Below, in pieces: positions 46,001 to 56,689 of a stretch of DNA of 64,000 nucleotides. Below the pieces are notes generated by a model. It was not told the DNA's origin. It made no database searches and saw only the letters and a program-made list of their open reading frames with translations. Within the stretch, counting starts at the first letter, position 1, and each line of letters starts with the position of its first letter. Source of the DNA: Dactylellina haptotyla (taxonomy: Eukaryota > Ascomycota > Orbiliomycetes > Orbiliales > Orbiliaceae); contig CM062381.1 in assembly GCA_031310005.1 (NCBI GenBank), positions 682,001 through 746,000 of the forward strand. The letters are read 5' to 3'. Position numbers and translations under genes: made by a program.

Positions 46001-47406
46001 ACGCAGTCCTGTTGGCTACCGGACGCCACCCAAACTACGAGGGCCTGAATAGTGGTTTGGCGATACTCAAACGACTTCACCCCGATGTATTCGATAACAG
46101 TGTGGATCTCGCTCGCATAGATTGGGATCTGTATGACCCGCCCCCAGGACCGGGCTCAGGACCAGAAAGAAAAACAAAAAACGAGCATCTCCTAGACGAA
46201 GAAGACACTAGAGGCCGGAAACGAGAATCAGCGCCATTTACACCGAGGACCCTTCCAATGGAACCCGACCCGTCTACTCCAATATCCGTAGATAGTAATA
46301 TTCTCGGAAAGCGCGGACGCCCACGCGGCCGACCTAGGGGCTCCAGGGGCGTGGCTCGCGCTGGTAGAGGTGGCAGAAGCGGCACCGGCACACCAACAGA
46401 TGCAGGTTACACAGCTGAACACCCAAAGTCAACTGAGGATAGCTCCACAAGCGCCAGTGCCCATAAATATGGAGTTACTCGTGTTAATGCCAACTCTCTT
46501 GGTCCCGGTGCTAGCGGGAACGGAGGCGGAGGTGGACGTAAACGAAAGCACGGAGACTCCCCGCATTCCAGACGTCCCAGTGACGCCAGCCATTGGAGTA
46601 ATGGCCAGTCCATACCTGTCTTTAAGTGCCAGTGGGAGAAGTGCGATCATGAGCTGCAGAATCTGGACACCCTACGAAGGCATTTGCTTAAGAAGCATAA
46701 AGTTGAGAATGCGATGGGAGTCATGCCTTGCTGTTGGGGAGATTGTGGTAGCATTATCCCAGTGGAGTCGTTGAATCCAGAAACTGGCAAGAAGACAATA
46801 GAGTCGCGGAGAAAGAGATTGAATTTCGGAACAGGCGCGGCTTGGGATAACCATGTGATTGGCGAGCACCTGAAAATGGTCAAAGCGACGTTGGGGGAAG
46901 GCATGAGCATCAAAACTGGTATGTATCTATATTTCTCACCAAAGTCAAAGTTTGTACTAATCGTTTTGTTTCTCGAAGCCCGCTCTATATCCCGAGAATC
47001 ATCAGCGCATTCCGTGGAAGGCCGTATTCGCTCAATGTCTCGCGATCGGAACGGCCGCTCGATAACTCCTGTTATCACTTCAGCTCCGTTCGGTTATAAA
47101 TTCACCCCACCGCCTGGGTTCGCCGGAGGTAGTCAATTCCGACGAGCCCATGACTTCGATAACGGGTTCATCGACGAGAAGAAGCTGCTAGAAGAGGAGC
47201 TCGCTAGAACCGAGCAGCTTGGGGCAGGCTTAGAAACCCATGGGACCATAAAGATTCCCGGTATCGAATATGATGATGGTTCAGGATATCTGATCAAAGC
47301 TAGGAAATTAACCAATGACCTGAGCCTCCTGCCTCCTCACTCCAAAATTAAGAATGAAGAGGGTGAGGATGTGAGAAGCCCGAAGGGGAAGGGAAGGGCA
47401 TCATGA
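43072..47406 (+). CDS. Very large Q/S/P-rich AT-hook and C2H2 zinc-finger nuclear protein
   Basis: Exons are 43072-46918 and 46979-47406, giving 1424 aa; the 60-nt intron (GTATGT, GTACTAATC branch, GAAG) is a multiple of three and has no in-frame stop. Residues 1 to about 480 are Gln/Ser/Tyr/Thr-rich and disordered. A helical segment at about 525-555 (MEQHMREMVEKMREYQSRDP) precedes another folded block (about 630-700). Residues about 965-1020 are conserved-looking (DPQNIVHAVLLATGRHPNYE). AT-hook-like GRPRGRPRG lies at about 1083-1091. C2H2 finger C-x4-C-x12-H-x4-H lies at about 1184-1208, with a second CCWGDCG pair after it. Probably a fungal chromatin or transcription factor; family unnamed. 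There is a possible link to remodelling complexes through the AT-hook and fingers, but this is not proven. Confidence 0.82.
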   Translation: MASNYYTYPYGNTTYSQSQPSVQEPYSNTAAQPSSQSYYESNQAQSRQPSTNSQQLAPEARSRTTQYNGLHFPTPAPARQTQAAGRFPSAVANAGASSSAIGGGNVSGGGAAAGYGSQGLYQTTETAGHQPVQRNGGTATGSQGYGTHSQPASTARNAGTSGSVAGQRVSHSAGDSNYSYAYPQQDSSSHQSYYAPQRVSNSSRATQLAAQAQAAVDYDQSLHYGGSSHQVSSKSSQPVSQTQPTQTYRQPAQSAAKGYESRYDLSATRTDTTTPNAANQQPADYGRNYQDDGDQNQSYLHQIYTLPQPTPTRGTADSTRSYFSNVHATEAPYSSSAPPAPQPKPSLGRQTAHDRSLQNSDINPLSSATNFDHADSSSSMKSTPQYNQANSSSATTQRLPAPDHHSFSTTQPIAASSSVPISQTAALASTSKVKKPRQTGSQKSPTTTTPKPRAPRKPKAPTAAAATTIAPSEMTKQHTFFPPVDNASDSSGMAKQTSSALQISAANSNGGQPVPAASSSPALEMESMEQHMREMVEKMREYQSRDPTAFQQVWENVKRAGPGGAGGKASTPTPTPTPTAKTAPNKGSPHQATSNLAKTARTTKKPTVATTGTPSPASAAASAEKTHWPSNQKVALSQATSKFFKDIGQNCSESFVMSLLDYGPTFAELCQKLSAQGYKFEGSKLALVLLKISETSDSSSGTKGASELVPAMPAATLSSTMGSSATNPALDPPSRSLTPQSIKSFNPRNIKDSIPAFVLQDNNISQPQGFVAPSMIYREVYTTQFSQPESNVRSDDYIAPSSPVLNTNTPTPQEKPVPKTSSTKKRVSLAKPSQKPPQTPHAAYSLPQPQIIPQTLPTREERMVDTETVAISQPPTPLGNPYEPSTPVMLYVPSKAAEENDALARIQSKLDAQMSRSKQIELPSQPLPKPPVTTLPSQPPAPLPPPPTRKPVLPKPPALDSKKALRRNTYDPQNIVHAVLLATGRHPNYEGLNSGLAILKRLHPDVFDNSVDLARIDWDLYDPPPGPGSGPERKTKNEHLLDEEDTRGRKRESAPFTPRTLPMEPDPSTPISVDSNILGKRGRPRGRPRGSRGVARAGRGGRSGTGTPTDAGYTAEHPKSTEDSSTSASAHKYGVTRVNANSLGPGASGNGGGGGRKRKHGDSPHSRRPSDASHWSNGQSIPVFKCQWEKCDHELQNLDTLRRHLLKKHKVENAMGVMPCCWGDCGSIIPVESLNPETGKKTIESRRKRLNFGTGAAWDNHVIGEHLKMVKATLGEGMSIKTGMYLYFSPKSKFVLIVLFLEARSISRESSAHSVEGRIRSMSRDRNGRSITPVITSAPFGYKFTPPPGFAGGSQFRRAHDFDNGFIDEKKLLEEELARTEQLGAGLETHGTIKIPGIEYDDGSGYLIKARKLTNDLSLLPPHSKIKNEEGEDVRSPKGKGRAS

Positions 47407-48216
47407 TTTCTAAATGAGCCACGTGAGTACAGCGTAATGTATATATATACCCTTTGATTTCGCTTGTTCCTTTAGGGGATTTGTATTATCTAATTGTTTG
47501 TTTTCTATGCTTGGGTGGCGTCAACCTTTTCGAATGATGCAATTTGCTGTATGCCCGTCTTAGCGGTCTCTCTGATTTGTTAAATCGGCTTTCCAGATTA
47601 TGATTCCTCGCATTTTGCTTAGTTCACACCGGCGTCCTATTTTTTTTTTATATCAAAGCTTCATGGCCTGTGATACATTATTTGGGGGTGGACTTTTTAA
47701 TGTACTCGTTCTTCACCTTTGGTATCCAGCTACAACGGCATTGCATTGGCGTCAATACTGGTGATATCCAATTCTTTGTTATTTCCTACCACTTTCCTTC
47801 TTTCGTCGAAAATAAGATCTAGGCGAGGCCTCGCTTAGATTTGCATTAGCTATCCACCGAGAACGCTGGATGCAGCACTGTTTACATCGCGAGGTCCTTC
47901 TATTGCCAAATCCGGGTGATATCTGCTCATACTTCTTGTTCCCACAACCGTTTTGCGAAAGACCTCGGCCCTTTCCATATCATATTTAGAGAAAGAAAAA
48001 AACCAATACAATAAAAATTCTGACCATCAATATCGATCGAGTTACCGATTCACAAATGATACATAATCCACCTCTGAAAGACCCTAACAGCTGATAAATA
48101 GAGCATCATGGAGAGGATCTCATAGAAGAATATCACAAAAACAACACCGACCCTACATTGCATCTCTCCAGCATTTTTGGTCTAGATGAGTGGGCACACG
48201 ACTTCGAGCTCATACC
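47407..48216. other. Intergenic region, no gene seen
   Basis: 3' flank of the C2H2 gene with T-runs (about 47640-47651), then the promoter of the rhodopsin-domain gene. Nothing else was recognised. Confidence 0.4.
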
Positions 48217-49789
48217 ATGGCCGTCAACATCACCTCCAACCCCTTCAATAGTTCGGATCCCTTCGCCCCACTGTTAAATTCAACAGGAATCAATCTTCAC
48301 AATTACCCGTCCACAGCCTCTAACCCGTTACTATCTGAGCCGATTCCTCCAGATGTCGTTGCCTCATGGCCGGCACCGAACTATATCAACCCGGCTACCA
48401 AACATGCCCAGATGTTCGGTTGGGAATTGGGGTTGCTCGGGACCGCAGTTATTGCGGTAGTATTGAGGTTATATGTGAGGATATGGATGGTGCGGCCGAT
48501 CTGGGGTATTGGAGGTGATGACTGGGGAATTGGGATCGGACTCGTAAGTGCATGCTGTAATTGTTGCGTCAATTAGATGGGTTATAAATTATATATGCTA
48601 AATTCATATGATAATTACTATAGTTATTCGCTATCGGGCTAACAGCTGTTCAGCTTAACTCGACACGCTACGGGTACGGTATGCCTTTCCTTTCATCCCC
48701 GTAGAGCCTTGACGAACCCAAATGACCAACATTTCAAGTATAGGATTACACATCTGGGATGTAAAGCCGGAATGGATAGCGCCCATGCGCAAGATGGCAT
48801 TCTGCACACAGATCTTCTTCGTCCTCTCCACGACTGTTACGAAAATCTCGATTCTTTACTTTTACCTCCGTCTCTCGGCTTCGCCAACTTTTCGCCTGCT
48901 CGTGCACGGCGGCATAATTTTTATCTCATTTACCGGGATATCGTTTTTATTCGTCGTAATTTTTCAATGTAGCCCGATACGTTCGTATTGGGACCTAACT
49001 CTTCCCAGGGCGAAGTGCATTGACGAATCTGCGGCGAATATCGCAAACGCGGTGATAAATAGCTTGTGCGATCTGTACGTCTTCTCGTTGCCGATAAAGG
49101 ATATGCTGGGATTAAGGCTACCCTTACGACAGAGAATTAGTCTTGTTGTACTGTTTTCTCTCGGCGGAGTTGTCTGCATTGCTGGATGGCTGAGAGTTTG
49201 GCAATTGAGCTCGGTACTGACAAAGACGTACGACAATACATGGCATGGGCCGACATTATATATTTTGACGGCGGTGGAGTGTGATTTAGCTATATTGTGC
49301 GGGTGCTTACCAGCGTTAAAACCTCTGATGGCAAAGGTTATCCCCGGACTGAGGAAATTTAGTATAAGGCGCTTAAGTAGTGGTGGACTTACAACGGGGA
49401 GTGGGAGTGAAAGAAGAGGCTCGAAGGGGAAAGAATCAACTTTGGGAAGCGTGAGTGGGAGCGGAGGTGCAGGTAAGAGAAGAGGGGCCCTGAGCGGTAT
49501 GAGTTTGGGGCCGTGTCCGTATTCGGACCCAAGCAAGTTACAAGATCCGGTAGAGTTGCTTGCAGCACAGAAGGCCAAATTGGTAAATAGTATGGTGGGA
49601 TGTATGAGTAACTTGGATATACCGTTATATGAGCATATCCTAAAAAGTACGAGTAGGTTGCCGATGCAGGAAAATGGCGAAGTCGAAAACGAGAAGCAAG
49701 AGGAGTCCGAGCAGTCGGATGATCTGGAAAGAGGACCTATGGGCGAATTGGGAGAGTCTAATTATACGATAGATCAACAGAAAAAATGA
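48217..49789 (+). CDS. Fungal rhodopsin-domain (Pth11/SAT-like) seven-helix membrane protein
   Basis: Exons are 48217-48543, 48624-48678 and 48744-49789, giving 475 aa; frame is kept. Start is the first in-frame ATG. The extracellular N-terminus has several N-glycosylation sequons (NITSNP, NSSD, NSTG). About seven hydrophobic helices follow, with GGDDWGIGIG after helix 2 and the Cys-containing IFQCSPIRSYWD and NIANAVINSLCDLYVFSLPI blocks typical of the family. The cytosolic tail (about 340-475) is Ser/Gly-rich then acidic. There is no CFEM domain. Family members are orphan membrane proteins, some acting in surface sensing. Ligand and signalling role are unknown here. Confidence 0.88.
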
Positions 49790-50065
49790 AACAGAACTTT
49801 TAAAAAGAAAAAAGTTAGAACAGATGTTATAGCTTTCTGGTATTTACGGGTCTATATATAAATGGGAAACTTGAGCGGTTCAGCTACCAAGCCCCGATCA
49901 GATATGAGGATCGTAACAGGAATACTTTAGTTCAAAAGAGTATCTAGACAAAAATCTAGTAATTTAGTACTCCAATAACAAGAAACAAGGATGTATAAAA
50001 GCTCTATCAGAATCTAATCTTTGTGTTGGATTAGTTAACTCTAGATGAAGACTTAGTGAATAACA

Positions 50066-52632
50066 TCACATGAGACAACCATTCTTTTTGCTGCTAAGGA
50101 TGTCTGAAACAGCGATCTGTACTCGTTTGGGGGCAAACCCGCCCTGAGTGGCCATTTGATCACTCGCAAATGCGACCCCTTGAGAAGGGAGTTTGGAGGT
50201 AGATGCGCTAGTAGGCTCGTATATAAAACCAAATGTCTCTACCATCCAGTCGTACCACACCTTTCTCCCATCAGTATTCCTCCAAAAGGATACCTGTGCC
50301 TCTGAATTATCGGGTACCGCCATAGGTGACTAGAAAATATGTTAAATATGATAGGGTTTTGCTATCTTCAAAGAACAAAGAACTTACTTTAAGCGGGAAA
50401 TAGATAGCGAACCAAGAGATCATGTCTTTACTCTTGGCATCAATTGTGTCCGGTCGGGTACTCAGCTCCACAATAGCTGTTTCATTTTGATATAACACGC
50501 ATTCAAAGTATCCTGCGATACCATGGATGACACCCCTTCGGGATATAGGGAATACAGCAAATCCTTCTCGTTGATTATGGTCATTGAACCCACCTTCGTG
50601 TTCCAAGTCATCTGTAGGAACTGGATGTTTGAATTCCCAAGCTTGATGAATATTGGGTTCTCCACCCAGATTCACGGACAAAAAGTCGATTGCCGTGAGC
50701 ATCACCACATACGGGACTTCGAAGACGTCTGTTGGATTATTCGTGACGGCGCGAGCGAGCAGATCTCCATGTATTTTAGGGGCCATGATAGGAGCGAAAT
50801 GAGCAGTATAGGATTGTGGGATAGAAATCCCCACTGTTGGGTGCAGTACCCTCTGGACTCCATCAAGACATTCTGGTGACAGCTCGTTATCTGCGAAAGA
50901 CCCAAGAAGCTCAGAGACGAGAATATGAAGGTAGGAGGGAGGTTCCCATTTTCTCATATCGGTCTTAACTAGAGTAACCCTGTCGTCCCATACATCTCGA
51001 TTCATCTTCATTAGATGTACATATGCATTTGGGTTCTTTTCTATTGCGAACATCTGAATATCCACACTGGCATTCGTAGCCGCACGTATGCATCTAGTGA
51101 CAAGAGGGCCACGGCCAGCTCCAACTACTGCGACGCAACTGTTAGAGAACGTGTATAATGTTAGTATGCATCACTTTAACATCAAAGAGGAAAAGAGGAA
51201 CCAGAGGGCTGAGCGTCATTGCCTTACATATTTTCTATACCCTGCGCTTTCATATCTTCTAAGGCTAGTTTGACGGCCTTTTCGTATTGATCGTATTTGA
51301 CAGGATCCTTTTCGAAAACTTCATAAGTCATGCTCTCCAAGTTATCTGCCAATGGCTGTAACGGGGATTGTAAGAAGTCCTGATAACCGGCCCCAAAACT
51401 ATCGAGTGGCGGCGGTGGAGGCATATTCGTGAGCAAGTGGAAAAGGTATTTTCTATATGATTCCGGGTCGTCTCGACGTTTAGCTATGCTAGCTGTTTGC
51501 TTCGCTCCCTTCGACTCCTCTGTAATTGCTGTTACTAGCGGTGGGAAATCGATATCATTGGAGCTTTCTGGTTCATATCCAGTGTTTCTGACGTTTGAAA
51601 GTAAATAATAGGGATTCTTTCGGGCGTACATTCGAACCAGATTTTGATGTGGCGGCGTCAACACTGGGTAACCTTTAGCGTTGAGCAGGTACGCGGAGGA
51701 ATCAATCAATAGGTAGCGGATTGGCTCTGCAAACCATCTTTTTAGGGTGAATAACTTGGGTATCGAGTATTGGATTTGCAATGCTATTCAGAAACCACTT
51801 TTATTAATAGATATGAACACATATTTGTTGTATAAGTGTACCGGCGATGCGATATGAATATTTGGCAACTTACCTAATCCGAGTCTTGCAGTATATCTCG
51901 CAGCTGTCCTGATAGAATTCCAGATGTCCCAAGAAGTGAATTCATCGTATACCACGTCTAGGGTCGAGTTTTGCATAACATAGGTGTCATCTTCCACATT
52001 TGGCTCGAGAGGAGCGAGTGAAGGTCCAAACGCCGGCAAAATGATATTTATGTGCAGGTAAGCATTGATAGCGAGCCCTTGCACGACTGCCTGGCAATAG
52101 GCCGCGATGTTTTTCTCTGCAGTCTTGGGGCCTTCCACCAGCAGCGTGCCGAGTCCGCAAAACCCAGCATAGCCGATTTCATGGTGTAGAACTTGGCGGG
52201 AAGCTGATGCCATCAAAGGATCAAGAGAATCTAGCTCGATCCAAGATGAGGTTACTCCAATGACTTTTCCAGATGCAATACACTCATCAGGGTGTATATT
52301 GACATCCTCTGCTTCAAGGCCTGGTACATAAACTCGAGTGCGACCATTATTGCGAGCTTCTTCTATAAGACCTCGAACTTTCGTTTCGAAATTGATGTTT
52401 GTGATATTCGCAGATATCATATTATACTAAAAGTGGACAAATTGTAAGTACGATAATAAGAAAATCCAATGTAATTGTTGATAAGGATCGCTTCATGAAG
52501 TCTGCGAGTTTGTACAAGACTCACATTGTCACTTGCGGCTTTGTCCAAAACATCAAAAGAAACAGCACTCTCAGGCGCTGGGAGATGCTCCCCAATGTAA
52601 TAACTCGACATAATTGCTGCACTGTCTCCCAT
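50066..52632 (-). CDS. PRMT5: Protein arginine methyltransferase 5 (type II, Skb1/Hsl7)
   Basis: Five exons: 52525-52632, 51874-52426, 51228-51783, 50388-51138 and 50066-50329, giving 743 aa with continuous frame. The N-terminal TIM-barrel half includes SWIELDSLDPLMASASRQVL and an HHEIGYAGFCGLGTLLV segment. The SAM site VAVVGAGRGPLVTR and the double-E loop SELLGSFADNELSPECLDG are intact. The C-terminal beta-barrel includes VSFWRNTDGRKVWYDWMVE. The enzyme makes symmetric dimethylarginine on histones and Sm proteins and has roles in cell-cycle control. The first Met is in MGDSAAIMSSYYIGEH; a Met seven residues later is possible. The C-terminus (CLM after a Ser/Lys stretch) is longer than some yeasts'. 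Confidence 0.95.
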
Positions 52633-53406
52633 ATTCGTTTTCTGGCGCTTCTCTGGTCTGGTGAAGCCCACGGGAGTTGCTCGCCCAAGAAATCTTCCTG
52701 GTATTAACGGTAACGAAATATCTTTGGAATTTCGCTAACCATCCATATTGTCGTTTTCCAGCACAAAATTACTGATCCACTGTGGACAACGGTCGTGGTA
52801 ATGTGCGAGGCGGTAGTCGAAGATGTTGTGGTCGGGAATGACTGTAAACTACCAAGCCTAACTATATCAATATCGGACCTCTGGGCTGCGTGCTCCCAGC
52901 GCCAGCACAGCCTCGTACGTTGGCGAGCTTCTTGGACTTTCTGTGGTTGACGAGTTGAAGATATCTGCGAGCCCTCGACACAAATTGGAAGGAAGTTTTG
53001 TGGTGACCGACAAACGCGACAACACACAAATTCCAACACGATGGTTAGTGCAAATTCGAGCTAGTCTTGTAACTGGTCTGTTACTCGAGGCTATGGGATT
53101 CGTGTCTTCGTTGGAACACGATAAAAGACCTGGGGCAAGAATCTTTAGCTTCATTTTGTAGTGCCGCTCACGTAATTGGCGCGAGAACAAGAGAACAAGA
53201 CTATGGGCTATCTTACAACAGAAGCATCCATTACATCTCCTAATTACATTACAACCAGTCGACGTGACCTCGCGCACACCAAAAGCTACATGTGTACAAT
53301 AGGAATTTAGATATGCAAAAACTTAAAGGAGTAGAGCTATAAGGGTCTAAATTATCAGAATTGTTAGTGATAAATTTATCATCCCTATAAATAATATTAT
53401 ACGCTG
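52633..53406. other. Intergenic region between PRMT5 and the orphan block
   Basis: Holds a minus-strand 96-codon frame (52867-53157, starting MKLKIL) with no family or splice support. It may be leader of PRMT5 or chance. Confidence 0.35.
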
Positions 53407-54462
53407 TCATCGTGTATTGAATCGCTGTGCACGATTATGCTGGATATTTCTAACGGCGTCAGATATTTTTGCCAATATCAAACACCAAAATACCAGAGCA
53501 TCTTTAAGCTCATCATATGTAGCTGTAAACGTATCCATCCTTGTTTTCAGCCGTGGAAGCCTCTGGGGATACTTTACAGGGTCAAGATCTTTCTGGAAAA
53601 CGATATCATTAACTAGCTGTTTGGCGTAACCCTTTAGGTCCTTGCGAGCATCCGTTAACCGCTCATATGCCACTTTGATCGTCTTTCGAATTTGTTTAGG
53701 CTGGTCGGTATATATAAGGACCTATCCGATTAGATCTTTCTGATCCCATATCCATTTGGAGATTTTCGGATAGTCTAGCAACTCATTTTTGAATAAGTAT
53801 ATGAACCCGTCAGTTAAGTCGCAAATATTGTATCTCTCTCTTGGTGGTCGCCTGCCGCCGACATTCCCAGAATCCAAGTTCCCTCTGCTGGTATAGTAAG
53901 GAGACATTTGAATAACGCTATTTTGCATAGCATTTATAACCGACGTATCAAGTGTATTATCGTGAGGAGAGCGACTGCCTGCAGAAGGACTGATCCCTAG
54001 ATACGATTTCACTTCTCTAGCTTTGGCTCCTATAGGCTTCCATTCAAGGCCTTCGATTTGTAAATTTAGTGTAGACTTGATCGATTGGTCTATAGGGTCA
54101 AATAAGGATTGCCTTAACCTTTCGATCTCCTCTTCTTCGACATTGTAAAACGCTAGCAAGCCTGTTGTAAACTCCTCGATGTCTGTGTTGCTCGCGAAAA
54201 GTCTCTCAAAGATGCCACAAAGATACCCTGGTTCAAGCATCTCCGAATTCTCAGTTGAATCTTGGAAATCACCCGCGATACCTGCAATAGTTTCCAGGTT
54301 GGGTAGTATAGCCTCGTTGTCAACCGTAAGTCTTTGCCATTCATTCAGAGTTATCTGATCCGTCTTCGCAAGCCGAGCGAGGCCACCACCAAGATTTTTT
54401 TCGACAGCATTGCTTTGATATGGAAAGTGAAATAAATAAAGAAAATATATCGTAGAAATAGA
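53407..54462 (-). pseudogene. Orphan coding frame broken by one in-frame TAG, 5' end not resolved
   Basis: One reading frame stays open from about 54462 down to 53407 (about 352 codons) except for a TAG at 53722-53724. Upstream of the TAG lies a helical, acidic protein region (for example IERLRQSLFDPIDQS, and YNICDLTDGFIYLFKNELL). Downstream, the frame continues in the same phase with coherent sequence (AYERLTDARKDLKGY, and MDTFTATYDELKD). No in-frame GT-AG intron removing the TAG was found. No in-frame ATG precedes Met at 54240 until an unproven upstream exon (about 54480-54600, with RRPEEMAMFGEPLAY). Part of it resembles the neighbour at 54976. Either a young pseudogene, a missed intron, or a truncated protein. 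Confidence 0.5.
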
Positions 54463-54975
54463 TCAAGGATTCGCTATCAACTTTCGGAAGAAGTGAAAAC
54501 AATATGCCAAAGGTTCACCAAACATAGCCATTTCTTCCGGCCGTCTCGAATCTCCAGTACCACCTTCGAGTAGGAAAGAGCATTCTTTGGTCTTGGGTGT
54601 CCATTAATAGATCTAAGAGTCTAATAGCACGTGAAATTGCAATTATTTCCGTGATTATACTATTATATTTGCTTCTATAATACAAGTTTTTAAGTTAATT
54701 ATCGCAATCAATATGGCTCTCAATTGAGGGTGTTTCCTGCCTTACATTTCAATATTTGCTACGAATTAACCGAAAACTCAAACATCGCATATATTCTCTA
54801 CTCGTGGTTGGAGCGCTATTCGCAGACAAGAGACTTCTAACGGGCACGCGCACGATGCCCTCCCTCATATCTGAAGTTTAACCAAGATCGTTCAGTTCAG
54901 TGAACTCAGAGTTCTGGAAGTCATGCCCTAGACAATCGTCATCAGAATTTTTTTCTTCTAGCAAGGTTTAAAAAA
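54463..54975. other. Head-to-head spacer in the orphan block
   Basis: May contain a 5' exon of the broken minus-strand gene (about 54480-54600) and the promoter of the plus-strand gene. Otherwise AT-rich and featureless. Confidence 0.35.
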
Positions 54976-56268
54976 ATGATCTTCTCATATTTCCCACCGA
55001 AAGTCGCGTACCAATATGCAATTATACTAGCCATCCTTGCAATCTTTAGTTCGGGTTTTATATTACTGAGCCAACGGCAGCTCCGATCTTTCGTTCCACG
55101 ATCACGACCAGTGTATCTCCCAACGGCCGGGTCGCAAAAGGCCGAGGCCCAGACCAAACCTCTTGGAACTACTTTCGATAATACCGTTTTGCGGAACAAA
55201 ATAAAATCACAGCTTCTTTCTGAATTGCGCTGGGCTAATGCTGATACTAGTAATATGATTTCATCTGCACGCCTCCAACAAAAGAATCTTTCTAAAAGAG
55301 CGCCGGTAGGAATATCATGGAGACAGCTCCGTATAATGCTCTCGGACCCCAACGGAGTAGCCCAGATCTTCCTATTACCGGGATTTTCCTCTCTATTCAA
55401 CTTTTTGTCATTTTACGAGGATTTCAGCAGCTCGTACAAATTAGTCACGGAAATTAGGAAACATTTAGTCGAATGGGCAGCCGTCGAACGAAACGTGGGC
55501 CTGCCGAGATCCCAAGATGTTAGCGCCGCCCTCATGGACTATGCGCAAGCAGTTGGTAGCTTCCCTCCGCTGTTGATACGTCGGATGAGGGCGTTGGTGG
55601 GAAACTTGCAGGAATCCAGCCCGTTCGGAGAATCGTGGTTGGATCCGGAGACAATGGTTCGGTATCTCTTTATGATCACAGAGTCCAACCCTCCTGACGT
55701 GGATGATGAATGGTTCGAAATGTTGATGGGGTTCCTCGGTGACTTTCTTGAAGGCTTAGAAGTTTGGATAGAAGGTTTGATTACTGCAGCAAATAGAGAC
55801 GAGGAAATAATTAGGAGGCTAGCTCCACAGCCAACATACGTTGAGAGCTTAGATTTGATTCGTGAGGACCTCGGCGAGCTTGCATACACTTATGCGGGAA
55901 TGGGCCGGGTGGCAGGTTGGGCATATGGCAACTTGACAGAGTTCAGACAGGAGATCGAGAGATTCATAGCTCAGGACCAGTTTGAACAGACTCTTCCAGG
56001 TACACCGGCATACCAAGGGTTTCAAGATGGAGAAAATTACCGGGACGGAGTATTCCCAGGAGGCCTTTTCGAGGCTGTGAATGCTTTAGATGCTAACTTG
56101 CAAGATCTTGATGCATCTTCAGAACCTATACTAGAATATGAATACCAGGGAACGGATCTAAGAGAGTTCGCTGGAGATCTAGAATTTGGGCAACCTATAT
56201 CTGACATGGAAGACGAAATCCTCCCGGGTCCACCTGGAACCCCTGCTGAGGGCTTCGGCGGAACTTAG
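54976..56268 (+). CDS. Orphan protein with N-terminal membrane helix and Kex2-like site
   Basis: Single exon, 430 aa. A hydrophobic helix at about 14-31 (YAIILAILAIFSSGFILL) is a signal anchor or uncleaved signal. Lys107-Arg108 followed by Ala-Pro is a good Kex2 site, so the body from 109 may be released. Residues about 120-340 are helical with many Trp/Phe, including WLDPETMVRYLFMITESN. The C-terminal 90 residues are acidic, Gly/Pro-rich and end GFGGT. The segment 174-262 aligns by eye with the broken gene on the other strand (shared L-D/E-P, SN-x-D, and LL/LM-x-F spacing). No named family was recognised. Confidence 0.7.
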   Translation: MIFSYFPPKVAYQYAIILAILAIFSSGFILLSQRQLRSFVPRSRPVYLPTAGSQKAEAQTKPLGTTFDNTVLRNKIKSQLLSELRWANADTSNMISSARLQQKNLSKRAPVGISWRQLRIMLSDPNGVAQIFLLPGFSSLFNFLSFYEDFSSSYKLVTEIRKHLVEWAAVERNVGLPRSQDVSAALMDYAQAVGSFPPLLIRRMRALVGNLQESSPFGESWLDPETMVRYLFMITESNPPDVDDEWFEMLMGFLGDFLEGLEVWIEGLITAANRDEEIIRRLAPQPTYVESLDLIREDLGELAYTYAGMGRVAGWAYGNLTEFRQEIERFIAQDQFEQTLPGTPAYQGFQDGENYRDGVFPGGLFEAVNALDANLQDLDASSEPILEYEYQGTDLREFAGDLEFGQPISDMEDEILPGPPGTPAEGFGGT

Positions 56269-56689
56269 GCATATGGGCGGGCCTCGCTGACTAGCTATCA
56301 AATATGATTGCTCCTAAACTGGATGATGTTGAACTACTTTTGCTCAAAGCAGGATCGAGTTATGACGAAGTATAGATAAGAATTGCATATTTTCTCGCTC
56401 TCTAAAATCAAAATTTCATAAGGCTAGCTAAGTTTAAACCGAGTTAGAAGGAAGCTCATAATAGCTCAAATCCCATCACAATTGAGCTATGGTTACACAT
56501 ATCTCTAAGGAGCAGTTGCCCTGAGTCACGCGCGTATGAGGTATATTTCGGATCCCTAGCGACCTCATGGTGCACGTTTTTGAGTGAAGAGCCATATGCC
56601 GTAGCTGAAGCTTTCTCGTAAAACATAGAATTCAGTAGCCAGGCATCCGACTATCAGTTTCTCAGGATTGGACTGCTTTTATCGCTAAA
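56269..56689. other. Intergenic region within the orphan block
   Basis: Promoter-sized spacer between two same-strand orphan genes. No feature was recognised. Confidence 0.35.

Noticed and set aside
52867-53157. A 96-codon minus-strand frame starting MKLKIL upstream of PRMT5.
   Set aside because: PRMT5 already has a complete N-terminus from 52632, and this frame shows no domain, signal or splice link.
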